64,000 nt of DNA from Maricaulis maris (GTDB lineage Bacteria; Pseudomonadota; Alphaproteobacteria; Caulobacterales; Maricaulaceae): the NCBI RefSeq assembly GCF_036322705.1, contig NZ_AP027270.1, forward strand, positions 1,985,501 through 2,049,500, given 5' to 3'. Below, in pieces: positions 56,155 to 64,000 of the stretch. Numbering within the stretch: position 1 is the stretch's first letter; the number at the start of each line of letters is the position of its first letter. Under the pieces are notes generated by a model. It did not search any database. It saw only the letters and a list, made by a program, of their open reading frames with translations, and had not been told where the DNA came from. The translations under genes were made by a program, and so were the position numbers.

Positions 56155-56364
56155 CTAGGTGCGCCGGATCACCCGGCGCCAGAGCAGCGAACCGACCGGT
56201 GCCAGCACCAGGACCACGAGGCAGCTGCCGAACACGATCTGCGGCATCCACTCGGACGGCATGCCCATCTTCTTGTGATAGAACATCAGCACAAACACGC
56301 CGCCGCCCCAGACCGCAAGGGCTGAGACGAGGTCGGACCAAGTTTGTTTCAGGACTGACGGCAT
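56155..56364 (-). CDS. Small membrane protein
   Basis: A 69-residue protein with two hydrophobic segments (LVSALAVWGGGVFVLMFY and FGSCLVVLVLAPVGSLLW) and a basic end. ATG 56364 has GGGAG seven bases upstream. It lies beside a similar small membrane gene on the same strand. No family recognised. Confidence 0.5.
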   Translation of the reverse strand: MPSVLKQTWSDLVSALAVWGGGVFVLMFYHKKMGMPSEWMPQIVFGSCLVVLVLAPVGSLLWRRVIRRT

Positions 56365-56411
56365 GGCAAAGCTCCCCTGCCCCTCGTTTTGCCGCTCACC
56401 CGATGTCCGGG

Positions 56412-56654
56412 TCAAGCCCTGTCACGCGCCGATCGACGACGGAAGGGTGGCCGTTTCGGTGCCATGGAAAGCCAGGCAGACCGTATGGCGACGTAGAGCA
56501 GTAATCCGAAAAAGGTCAGAACCTGACCGATCACGCTGGCAATAGATGGCCACCCCCAAAGCATCGGTCCGAGAAACAGGGTGACTGAAATCGCGACACA
56601 GACGGACAAGGCAAGCCCAAACCGGTCCAACATCCAATCCCATGGCCGAAACAT
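56412..56654 (-). CDS. Small membrane protein
   Basis: An 80-residue protein with two helices (LALSVCVAISVTLFLGPMLW, VIGQVLTFFGLLLYVAIRSAW) and an Arg-rich C-terminus. ATG 56654 has GGAGG five bases upstream. It may be co-transcribed with the next small gene downstream on the same strand. Function unknown. Confidence 0.5.
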   Translation of the reverse strand: MFRPWDWMLDRFGLALSVCVAISVTLFLGPMLWGWPSIASVIGQVLTFFGLLLYVAIRSAWLSMAPKRPPFRRRSARDRA

Positions 56655-56837
56655 CGGGTCCTCCACGACTCCTTTGCTCAGGCTAGCCAAGCAGGGCGCC
56701 AAAGCAAAGCGGGACGCCCTGCACAACAATCCTGATCAGGCAGGTCCTCGCCCAGACAAGGCACGGGAGGCCGCAAAGCGGTGGAGTGGGTGATGGCCGA
56801 TAGGAGCCGGAACGCTTGCGCGTCTCACCCTTTCCGA

Positions 56838-56880
56838 GCCGAGGCTTAGCCTCGGCCCACCTTCCCCATCAAGGGGAAGG
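56838..56880. repeat. Two adjacent hairpins after the bkd operon
   Basis: gccgaggc-tta-gcctcggc (56838-56856) and ccttcccc-atcaa-ggggaagg (56860-56880) are perfect 8-bp stems separated by three bases. The bkdB stop is at 56894 on the minus strand, so the pair lies just beyond it. They may act together as a terminator, but no T-run is present on the minus strand. The remaining 240-bp gap shows no gene. Confidence 0.55.
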
Positions 56881-56893
56881 ACCTGACCGAGAT

Positions 56894-58153
56894 TTACATG
56901 AACAGCGTCGACGGATTTTCCAGATAGCCCTTCACGGCCTGGATCAGCATGGCGGCCTCATAGCCGTCGACGATGCGGTGATCGAAACAGCTCGACAGGT
57001 TCATCAGCTTGCGCGGCACGACCAGTCCTTCGGCATTGTAGCGCGGCAGGGTCTGCATCTTGTTGACGCCGATGATGGCGGTTTCCGGGGCGTTGAGGAT
57101 CGGCGTCGTGACCAGGCCGCCGATCGCGCCCAGCGAGGTGATGGTGATGGTCGAGCCGGTCAGCTCGTCCTTGCTGGCCTTGCCGTCCTTGGCAGCGGCC
57201 GCGAGGCGTTTCAGCTCGGCGGCGATCTGCCAGATATCGAGGCTTTCGGCGTGCTTGATGACCGGCACCATGAGACCGCTCGGAGTCGCCGCAGCGACCC
57301 CGCAATGCACGGCGTCATACTTGGTCAGCAGCATGGCCTCGCCATCGAAATGGGCATTGGCCTGCGGCGTTTTCGGCAGGGCCTTGGTCAGCGCCAGGAC
57401 GAGGAAGGGGATGAAGGTCAGCTTGGTCTGGTCATCCGACTTGGTCGCATTGAGATGCGCGCGCAGCTCTTCCAGCGCCGTGACATCGATTTCCTCGACA
57501 TAGGCGATATCCGGAATGGTGCGCTGGGCGTGGGACATGTTGTCAGAGATGCGGCGGCGCAGGCCGATCACCTTCTCCTCGGTGACACCGGTGCGCGGCG
57601 CCCGAACGGAGGAACTGCCCGACCCGGAGCGGGCGACAAGGCGGCCGCCCGACTTGATGAAGTCATCGAGGTCATCATGCGTGATCCGGCCCGCCGGACC
57701 GCTGCCCGGGACATTGGCGAGATCGATGCCTGCGTCGAGGGCGCGCTTGCGCACCGCCGGGCTGGTCAGCGGGCGCTCGCCACCGGTGCGGCTGGCAATC
57801 GCCGGCGCCTCAGCCGCGGCCACCGGTTCGGTCGCCTTGGGCGTCGTCGGCTTGGCCGGTTCGGCGGGCTTGGCGTCTTCGGCGGCAACCTCATCCTCGG
57901 CCGGGACGGCCCCATCGACGGCGATGAACATGATCTCGGTTCCGACCGCGATCACGTCGCCCGGCGCGCCGACCAGCTTGGTCACCGTGCCATTGACCGC
58001 ACAGGGGATCTCGACGGTGGCCTTGTCCGTCATCACATCGAGAACATGCTGGTCCTCGGTGACGGTATCGCCTTCCTTGACGTGCCACTCAACGATCTCG
58101 GCCTCGACAATCCCTTCGCCGACATCAGGCATTTTATAGCGGTATTCGCTCAT
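56894..58153 (-). CDS. bkdB: Branched-chain 2-oxoacid dehydrogenase E2
   Basis: Lipoyl acyltransferase of the branched-chain 2-oxoacid complex. The lipoyl domain (DVMTDKATVEIP, Lys in DKA), a peripheral subunit-binding domain (SPAVRKRALDAGIDLANVPG, GRITHDDLDDF) and the catalytic core with SSCFDHRIVDG are in order. It uses acyl groups from the E1 genes just upstream. Linker segments are Ala/Glu/Pro-rich. Its E3 is likely the nearby lpdA. Confidence 0.94.
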   Translation of the reverse strand: MSEYRYKMPDVGEGIVEAEIVEWHVKEGDTVTEDQHVLDVMTDKATVEIPCAVNGTVTKLVGAPGDVIAVGTEIMFIAVDGAVPAEDEVAAEDAKPAEPAKPTTPKATEPVAAAEAPAIASRTGGERPLTSPAVRKRALDAGIDLANVPGSGPAGRITHDDLDDFIKSGGRLVARSGSGSSSVRAPRTGVTEEKVIGLRRRISDNMSHAQRTIPDIAYVEEIDVTALEELRAHLNATKSDDQTKLTFIPFLVLALTKALPKTPQANAHFDGEAMLLTKYDAVHCGVAAATPSGLMVPVIKHAESLDIWQIAAELKRLAAAAKDGKASKDELTGSTITITSLGAIGGLVTTPILNAPETAIIGVNKMQTLPRYNAEGLVVPRKLMNLSSCFDHRIVDGYEAAMLIQAVKGYLENPSTLFM

Positions 58154-58156
58154 CGA

Positions 58157-59170
58157 TCAGGCCTCCAGAACGGCGTTCATGGCGTTGATGAAACGGTCAG
58201 GGCCCGGGAAGTAGGACCACTCATGGGCATGCGGGTAAGGCGTGTCCCAGCCGGTGACGCGCTGGATCGGCGCTTCGAGGGCGTAGAAGCACTCTTCCTG
58301 GATCTGCGCGGCCAGCTCGGCGGCAAAGCCGGAGGTGCGCGGCGCTTCCTGGGCGACGATGCAGCGGCCGGTCTTGTTGACCGAACGGGCAATCGTCTCG
58401 ATGTCGTAGGGCACCAGGGTTTTCAGATCGATCACTTCGGCATCAATGCCGGCCTTCTCGACTGCGGCCTGGGCGACCAGCACCAGCGTACCGTAGGCGA
58501 TGATGGTCAGCTCCGAACCCTCGCGGACGACTTCCGCCTTGCCGATCGGCAGCGAGTAATGATCCTCCGGCACCTCACCCTTGGGATGCTTGCCCCAGGA
58601 TGACAGCGCACCGCCGGAATGGCCGTCGAACGGACCATTATACAGGCGCTTCGGCTCGAAGAAGATGACCGGATCCGGGCTCTCGATCGCGGCGATCAGG
58701 AGCCCCTTGGCGTCATAGGGATTGGACGGCATCACGACCTGGATACCCGGCACCTGGGTGAAAAAGGCTTCCGGGCTCATCGAGTGGGTCTGGCCACCGC
58801 GGATTCCCCCGCCGCAAGGCGTGCGGACAACGACCGGCGTGGTGAACTGGCCGGCCGAGCGGTAACGGATGCGCGACATCTCAGAGACGATCTGGTCGAT
58901 GCCGGGGAAGATGTAGTCGGCGAACTGGATCTCGGCGACGGGCTTGAGTCCCTTTGCCGCCATGCCGATCGCCATGCCCATGATGGCCGCCTCATTGATC
59001 GGCGCATCAAAGGAGCGATCAAGGCCGTATTTGGCCTGCAGGTTCGCGGTGACCCGGAAGACACCGCCGAAATAGCCGGCGTCCTCGCCGAAGCTGATCA
59101 CATCGGGGTCACGTTCCATCATGTTGTCCAGGGCCGAATTGAGGGCCTGGATCATGTTCATCTTGGCCAT
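58157..59170 (-). CDS. bkdA2: Branched-chain 2-oxoacid dehydrogenase E1 beta
   Basis: Beta subunit of the E1 decarboxylase. Features are the N-terminal MNMIQALNSALDNMMERDPDVISFGED segment and the transketolase C-terminal region (GSELTIIAYGTLVLVAQAAVE, VIDLKTLVPYD). It lies 3 bp from the E2 gene and 3 bp from the E1 alpha gene on the same strand, so the three form one operon. Confidence 0.95.
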   Translation of the reverse strand: MAKMNMIQALNSALDNMMERDPDVISFGEDAGYFGGVFRVTANLQAKYGLDRSFDAPINEAAIMGMAIGMAAKGLKPVAEIQFADYIFPGIDQIVSEMSRIRYRSAGQFTTPVVVRTPCGGGIRGGQTHSMSPEAFFTQVPGIQVVMPSNPYDAKGLLIAAIESPDPVIFFEPKRLYNGPFDGHSGGALSSWGKHPKGEVPEDHYSLPIGKAEVVREGSELTIIAYGTLVLVAQAAVEKAGIDAEVIDLKTLVPYDIETIARSVNKTGRCIVAQEAPRTSGFAAELAAQIQEECFYALEAPIQRVTGWDTPYPHAHEWSYFPGPDRFINAMNAVLEA

Positions 59171-59173
59171 GCT

Positions 59174-60403
59174 CTAGACTCCCAAGTCCTGGCGCTGGCG
59201 ACGCAGGCGCCAGTCCGGTTCGGCATAGACATCCTCGAAGATCGAGTTGACCGGCGAGAGCGGGCCGTCATGCAGCGTGCCGTGGCTTTCCGCTTCCTTG
59301 TAGGAAGCGATGACCATCTCGTTCAGTTCCTTCTCGAGCACGAGGTGACGCTCCTCGTCCCACTCGCCCAGACCGATCAGGTGCTGTTTGAGACGCTCGA
59401 TCGGATCGCCAAGCGGCCAGATCGTGTTCTCGCCCTTGGGGCGATAGCCGGACGGATCATCGGAGGTGGAGTGTGCATCGGCGCGGTAGGTGAAGGTCTC
59501 GATCACCGTCGCGCCATGCCCGTCACGGGCCCGCTTGGCCGCCCACTGGGTGGCGGCGTAGACGGCGAGGAAGTCATTGCCGTCGACGCGCAGCGACGCG
59601 ATGCCATAGCCGATGCCCTTGTTGGCGAAGGTTGGTGCATCACCGGCCGCCATGCCCTGGAAGGTCGAGATCGCCCACTGGTTATTGACCACATTGAGGA
59701 TGACCGGTGCCTTGTAGGTCGAGGCCAGCACCAGCGCACCGTGGAAATCGCCCTCGGCGGTCGAGCCTTCGCCGATCCAGGTCGAGGCAATCGAGCCGTC
59801 ACCGCGATACTGGCAGGCCATGGCATAACCGACAGCCTGCGGGAATTGCGTCGCGAGATTGCCCGAGATCGAGAAGAAATTGCCGTCGGCCCAGGTGTAG
59901 TGGACCGGCAGCTGGCGCCCCTTGAGATTGTCGCGGCTGTTCGAGATGCAGTGGCACATCATGTCGACGATGTCGCGGCCACGGGCGAACAGGATGCCCT
60001 GCTGGCGATAGGACGGGAAGACCATGTCGCCGCTGTCGATCGCCATCGCGCCGGCCACGGCCACCGCCTCTTCGCCGGTCGACTTCATGTAGAAGCTCAT
60101 CTTGCCCTGGCGCTGCAGCTTCAGCATGCGTTCGTCATAGACGCGGGTCAGCACCATGTGGCGCAGCCCTTCACGCAGGACCCCGGCATCCAGCTTGGGA
60201 TCCCACTCGCCGACCGCCTGATGATTGTGGTCGAGCACGCGGACGAGGCCGAGCGCGAGATCGCGGGTCTCCATTCCCGGCACCGACGGGTCAGGCCGCT
60301 TGGCCTCGCCGGCCGGCGGAATGTCGATATGGGAAAAATCAGGCGTATCACCGGGCCGCACATGCGGCGCAGGGACGTGGAAGCGGGGTTCAGTGTGTGC
60401 CAT
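59174..60403 (-). CDS. bkdA1: Branched-chain 2-oxoacid dehydrogenase E1 alpha
   Basis: Alpha subunit that binds thiamine diphosphate with Mg. The TPP motif is GEGSTAEGDFHGALVLASTYKAPVILNVVNN in two parts, and the phosphorylation-loop-like TFTYRADAHSTSDDPSGYR follows. First gene of the operon, divergent from the Lrp regulator with 182 bp between. Together with bkdA2 and bkdB it oxidises the keto acids of valine, leucine and isoleucine. Confidence 0.95.
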   Translation of the reverse strand: MAHTEPRFHVPAPHVRPGDTPDFSHIDIPPAGEAKRPDPSVPGMETRDLALGLVRVLDHNHQAVGEWDPKLDAGVLREGLRHMVLTRVYDERMLKLQRQGKMSFYMKSTGEEAVAVAGAMAIDSGDMVFPSYRQQGILFARGRDIVDMMCHCISNSRDNLKGRQLPVHYTWADGNFFSISGNLATQFPQAVGYAMACQYRGDGSIASTWIGEGSTAEGDFHGALVLASTYKAPVILNVVNNQWAISTFQGMAAGDAPTFANKGIGYGIASLRVDGNDFLAVYAATQWAAKRARDGHGATVIETFTYRADAHSTSDDPSGYRPKGENTIWPLGDPIERLKQHLIGLGEWDEERHLVLEKELNEMVIASYKEAESHGTLHDGPLSPVNSIFEDVYAEPDWRLRRQRQDLGV

Positions 60404-60550
60404 GGGCTCTCGCTGAAAACTTCGGCAGGATGTGCCACTTAAAGGGTCTCCGCCAGTGCGGATACGCGACGCGCTCTAGCGCGGAAGAGCAGGTCTTGTC
60501 CAGCATAGCAATGCGGTGCCATTTCGGGGTTCGCAATTGCGGAAAGTTGA

Positions 60551-60587
60551 ATTATTTTCCCTCAAAATGAAGATTTGAGGAAATAAT
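60551..60587 (+). promoter_or_regulatory. Inverted repeat over the ribosome binding site of the Lrp gene
   Basis: attattttccctcaaa at 60551-60566 and tttgaggaaataat at 60574-60587 form an AT-rich inverted repeat with a small bulge. The right arm contains the GAGG ribosome binding site and reaches the start codon at 60586. A second perfect palindrome, cgcaattgcg, lies at 60532-60541. Such AT-rich symmetry is typical of Lrp/AsnC operators, and its place suggests autorepression. It is also within reach of the bkd promoter. Confidence 0.6.
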
Positions 60588-61065
60588 GACCGTCACCCTG
60601 GACACGATCGATGTACGCATTCTTGAAGCCCTGCAGGAGGATGCGGGCCGGTCCGTCGCCGACATTGCCGAAATCGTCGGCCTGACCCCCTCCCCCTGCT
60701 GGCGCCGGATTCGCCGCCTCGAGACCGAGGGCATCATCAAGCGGCGCTCGATCCAGCTCGACCGGCGCATGATCGGACTGATGTTCACCGCCTATCTGGA
60801 AGTGAAGATCCAGCCCGCCCGCAAGGCCAATTACGAGAAGTTCGAGAAGGCCATCCAGAGCTTCGAGGAAATCACCGAGGCCTGCACCATGACCGGGCCC
60901 TATGATTATCTCCTCAAGGTCGTGACCCCGGACATCGACGCCTACAACGACTTCATGTCCGACAAGATGATCCCGCTCGACGTGGTCGGCGACTTCCGCA
61001 CCTCGGTCCAGATCCGCAACGTCAAGGAAGGCCGCGGCCTGCCATTGGGGCATATTGACGGCTGA
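60586..61065 (+). CDS. Lrp/AsnC-family regulator of the bkd operon
   Basis: A 159-residue feast/famine regulator. The N-terminal helix-turn-helix reads RILEALQEDAGRSVADIAEIV and PSPCWRRIRRLETEGIIKRR, and the C-terminal RAM ligand domain follows (MTGPYDYLLKVVTPDIDAYNDF). Its divergent position to bkdA1 matches the BkdR arrangement of Pseudomonas, so branched-chain amino acids are the likely effectors (inference). GAGG lies five bases before the start. Confidence 0.9.
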   Translation: MTVTLDTIDVRILEALQEDAGRSVADIAEIVGLTPSPCWRRIRRLETEGIIKRRSIQLDRRMIGLMFTAYLEVKIQPARKANYEKFEKAIQSFEEITEACTMTGPYDYLLKVVTPDIDAYNDFMSDKMIPLDVVGDFRTSVQIRNVKEGRGLPLGHIDG

Positions 61066-61143
61066 GGCTGGCGGCTGATTTTCGCCAGTGCAGCATAGGG
61101 GACGGGAAGTTTTCGGGCGTTCGTGCATCAGCATGGAATGCGT

Positions 61144-61270
61144 CATTGATGACTTGCCGAGAGAGGGCCTCATCGACTTCTTGCGGTCAAGGGTAACAAC
61201 CGCGAAGCGGCCCTGCGGGCCCTTGACCGCAAGAAGTCGATGAGGCGGACTGGCTTGCAAGACATCAATG
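61144..61270. repeat. 127-bp element with 27-bp perfect inverted arms
   Basis: gcctcatcgacttcttgcgg and seven more bases at 61167-61193 are exactly complementary to 61220-61246. Outer arms cattgatg (61144-61151) and catcaatg (61263-61270) are also complementary, and a small hairpin (ccgc-gaa-gcgg, 61200-61210) fills the loop. The element lies in the 348-bp gap between the convergent Lrp and thiolase genes, which has no gene. It could form a long RNA hairpin or a DNA cruciform. No transposase or flanking duplication is seen. Confidence 0.9.
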
Positions 61271-61363
61271 GATGGTTGGGCGGCTGAGCCGCATTTCGTT
61301 GAACATCTGCGTTCCACAAACACGGTATTGAAAACCCAAACCGGGTCTGACGTTACAAGAAAA

Positions 61364-61386
61364 GGGCGCAGCCATCGGCCGCGCCC
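61364..61386 (-). terminator. Terminator after the thiolase gene
   Basis: On the minus strand gggcgc pairs with gcgccc, with an inner stem ggc/gcc-like continuation and a TTTTCTTGT tail. It lies 28 bases beyond the thiolase stop. Confidence 0.8.
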
Positions 61387-61413
61387 CCTTCATGTCAGCC
61401 TGTGCGACGCCGC

Positions 61414-62604
<1,191 letters not shown>

Positions 62605-62646
62605 TTTGTCTCTCCTCTGGGATCAGTCTTGTTTAGTCTGGCGCGC

Positions 62647-63153
62647 ATGATCGAATTATGCGGCACAGCGTCAAGTTTTTTCGCAGATGCAAAACGGGCG
62701 GTCCGGAAATGCCCGACATTGTCCGATTGGGGGCAATCACTTCTAATCCTTGCCCTATTTGCCCTCGCCGCTGGCGTGGTGAACGCAGTTGAGCCCCTGT
62801 TCAAGTTTTCCGTGACCCCTGACCCGAGCGGCCTGTTAGCGATAGCAGCAGTGGCATTTCTTGTTCCGGCCCTCGCTGAAGAGCTGGTCTTTCGAGTCGT
62901 CCTCGGCGGCCGGACCGGCCGGATCCGGGCCGGCCTGGCGATCCTCGCTTTCATGCTCTGGCACCCGCTCCAGGTCTGGCTGGGCCTGCCGATGGCGCAG
63001 CCTGTCTTTGTCGAGCCGGGCTTCCTCGCGATCACCGCCCTGCTGGGCCTGACCTGCACAGTCCTCTACCGGCGTTCCGGCTCGATCTGGCCGGCAATCC
63101 TGTTTCACTGGCTGCTTGTGGTCGCCTGGAAAGGCCTGACACTCCCCGCCTGA
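62647..63153 (+). CDS. Short CPBP-family intramembrane protease
   Basis: A 168-residue membrane protein with the CPBP motifs EELVFRVVLGGR and WHPLQVWLGL and the final HWLLVVAWK region. It is shorter than most CPBP proteins, which usually have seven or eight helices; here about five are visible. ATG 62647 is the first Met after the thiolase start region. It starts 42 bp beyond the divergent thiolase gene start. Confidence 0.75.
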   Translation: MIELCGTASSFFADAKRAVRKCPTLSDWGQSLLILALFALAAGVVNAVEPLFKFSVTPDPSGLLAIAAVAFLVPALAEELVFRVVLGGRTGRIRAGLAILAFMLWHPLQVWLGLPMAQPVFVEPGFLAITALLGLTCTVLYRRSGSIWPAILFHWLLVVAWKGLTLPA

Positions 63154-63194
63154 TCATGGCGACCCGGTATTGCGACCTGGCACAGGCGAACCGC

Positions 63195-63929
63195 CTAGCG
63201 CTCGCAGGCCTCAACCTGACCCAGCTCGCAAGCCTGAGCGAAACGCCGTTGCGCCTGTTGGGCATCGCGGCGCATGGTCTGGGCGCCATCACGGCCACGC
63301 TCGAACATCAGGGCAAGCTCGAAACAGGCCCGGCCACTGCCCGCCTCGCAGGCCGCCGTGCAGTCGTCCTGCTTGCGCATGCGGCCCGGGAAGTTGCCAA
63401 AACACGCGGCCTGCGAGGCCTGCAGGCTATCGCGCCCCATGCCGGCGAGAATGTCGGCCAGTCGCGCACACCCGTCCGAGAACCCGCCCTCACAGGATTG
63501 CCGCGACAATTCCAGTGCCTGCTCACGCTCGCCCGCATTGCCCTCCTCGAAGAAACCGGCCGCCTGCCAGCACGCCATATTGCTGCCATTGCGGCAGCCC
63601 GACAGGGCGACCGGAAGGTAGACGTCCCGGTCATAGCGCGGACCGATATACGGGTTGGGCGTATTGATCCGCTCGAACAGCCAGCACGAGCGGTCCGAGC
63701 CCAGCGAGCAGCCGCGCAAATGCAGCTCAACCGCCTCATCGGTCAGCCAGTAACCGGAATCGCGGCGCTGCAGCACACCACTGGCATAATTGCAGGCGAA
63801 CGCCTCGCCCGCCTCGCAGGCCTCCAGCCAGGGCTCAACGTCCGGCTCCGGCGGCTGGGCACGCGCCGCCCCGTTCATCAGCAGGCCGGTCATCACCAAG
63901 CCGGTCAGGAGGATCAGGAGAAAACGCAT
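63195..63929 (-). CDS. Secreted Cys-rich Sel1-like repeat protein
   Basis: A signal peptide (LLILLTGLVMTGLLMNGAARA) is followed by about six short repeats of the form CxxGxxxxC: CEAGEAFAC, CSLGSDRSC, CRNGSNMAC, CEGGFSDGC, CEAGSGRAC and CELGQVEAC. Each is followed by a helix (such as FELALMFERGRD), which fits the Cys-stapled Sel1-like repeats of Helicobacter Hcp proteins. It is likely a periplasmic binding or scaffolding protein. ATG 63929 is preferred over a longer upstream start. Confidence 0.8.
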   Translation of the reverse strand: MRFLLILLTGLVMTGLLMNGAARAQPPEPDVEPWLEACEAGEAFACNYASGVLQRRDSGYWLTDEAVELHLRGCSLGSDRSCWLFERINTPNPYIGPRYDRDVYLPVALSGCRNGSNMACWQAAGFFEEGNAGEREQALELSRQSCEGGFSDGCARLADILAGMGRDSLQASQAACFGNFPGRMRKQDDCTAACEAGSGRACFELALMFERGRDGAQTMRRDAQQAQRRFAQACELGQVEACER

Positions 63930-64000
63930 CAGGCCTCGCAAGGTTCGAGCACAGGATAGGCGGCGCCCACCGGGCCCGGCAAGCACCGAGATCGCCACGA
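63929..64000 (-). CDS. Possible 3' end of a gene running off the window
   Basis: On the minus strand the frame from base 64000 is open for 23 codons to a TGA at 63931-63929 and reads with a Pro/Cys/Glu-rich end (PVGAAYPVLEPCEA). The TGA overlaps the ATG of the Sel1-like gene by one base, as in coupled genes. Too short to identify and may be chance. Confidence 0.3.
   Translation of the reverse strand, partial: SWRSRCLPGPVGAAYPVLEPCEA

Overview
The window is GC-rich, densely coded DNA from a marine-type alphaproteobacterium. The petABC order, the CenR/PetR-like two-component pair, an AAPT-like lipid cassette, DUF6111 and DUF1285 proteins, an UbiK protein with an Ala/Lys tail, a branched-chain 2-oxoacid dehydrogenase operon beside an Lrp regulator, and a methionine tRNA of alphaproteobacterial type all fit Caulobacterales/Maricaulales, and Maricaulis is my best guess (inference; no database search was run). 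It is chromosomal core sequence with no transposase, integrase, phage gene or CRISPR array. About 72 protein genes and one tRNA gene can be supported.

Layout. 1-4.3 kb: a three-gene lipid-type cassette (HAD phosphatase, CDP-alcohol phosphotransferase, GDPD-like protein) and an OmpR/EnvZ-type pair. 4.4-9.4 kb: proC, a YbjN protein, ubiK, lgt, a MidA-type methyltransferase and prs. 9.5-13.3 kb: a TonB-C-like lipoprotein, rplY with promoter and terminator, pth, ychF and a coupled group III truncated haemoglobin. 13.4-25.2 kb: two MFS exporters, a crotonase, an HEFGH membrane protein, a two-domain lipase-like hydrolase, PhzF, a YadGH-type ABC exporter, rlmJ, a conserved protein of unknown role and a secreted S10 carboxypeptidase. 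25.2-28.8 kb: a membrane protein, apt, an LprI-like protein, a secreted trypsin-like protein and mtnP.

28.9-38.9 kb: the cytochrome bc1 operon petABC, divergent trmL, hemF, an AraC regulator, a CPBP protease, a small zinc-ribbon protein, and a minus-strand block of a DUF1285 protein, a CoA-type Nudix hydrolase, a DUF6111 protein and cca. 38.9-45.6 kb: a tight MoxR ATPase - DUF58 - BatA/DUF4159 - VWA-like membrane protein operon. 45.7-51.5 kb: two small exported proteins, queE-queC for preQ0 synthesis, cutA, tRNA-Met, a chemoreceptor and a stand-alone periplasmic TonB C-terminal domain. 51.9-63.9 kb: an Ldh2-type dehydrogenase, a thioesterase, lpdA, an amber-interrupted coiled-coil gene, the bkd operon with divergent Lrp regulator, a thiolase, a second CPBP protease and a Cys-rich Sel1-like protein.

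How the genes work together. bkdA1-bkdA2-bkdB with lpdA nearby make a branched-chain 2-oxoacid dehydrogenase, and the thiolase, thioesterase and crotonase handle acyl-CoAs. The Lrp gene has an inverted repeat over its own ribosome binding site, which suggests autoregulation. mtnP and apt act in sequence in methylthioadenosine/adenine salvage, and prs supplies the PRPP that apt uses. petABC and hemF serve respiration and haem supply.

The most unusual items are: (1) a reading frame at 55085-56053 split by a single in-frame TAG with the coiled coil continuing across it; (2) a 127-bp element at 61144-61270 with two perfect 27-bp arms between convergent genes; (3) the three-gene lipid cassette at the window start; (4) the MIDAS-bearing MoxR operon; (5) two separate 19-bp tandem duplications at gene ends. 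I do not see a clearly new defence or mobile system.
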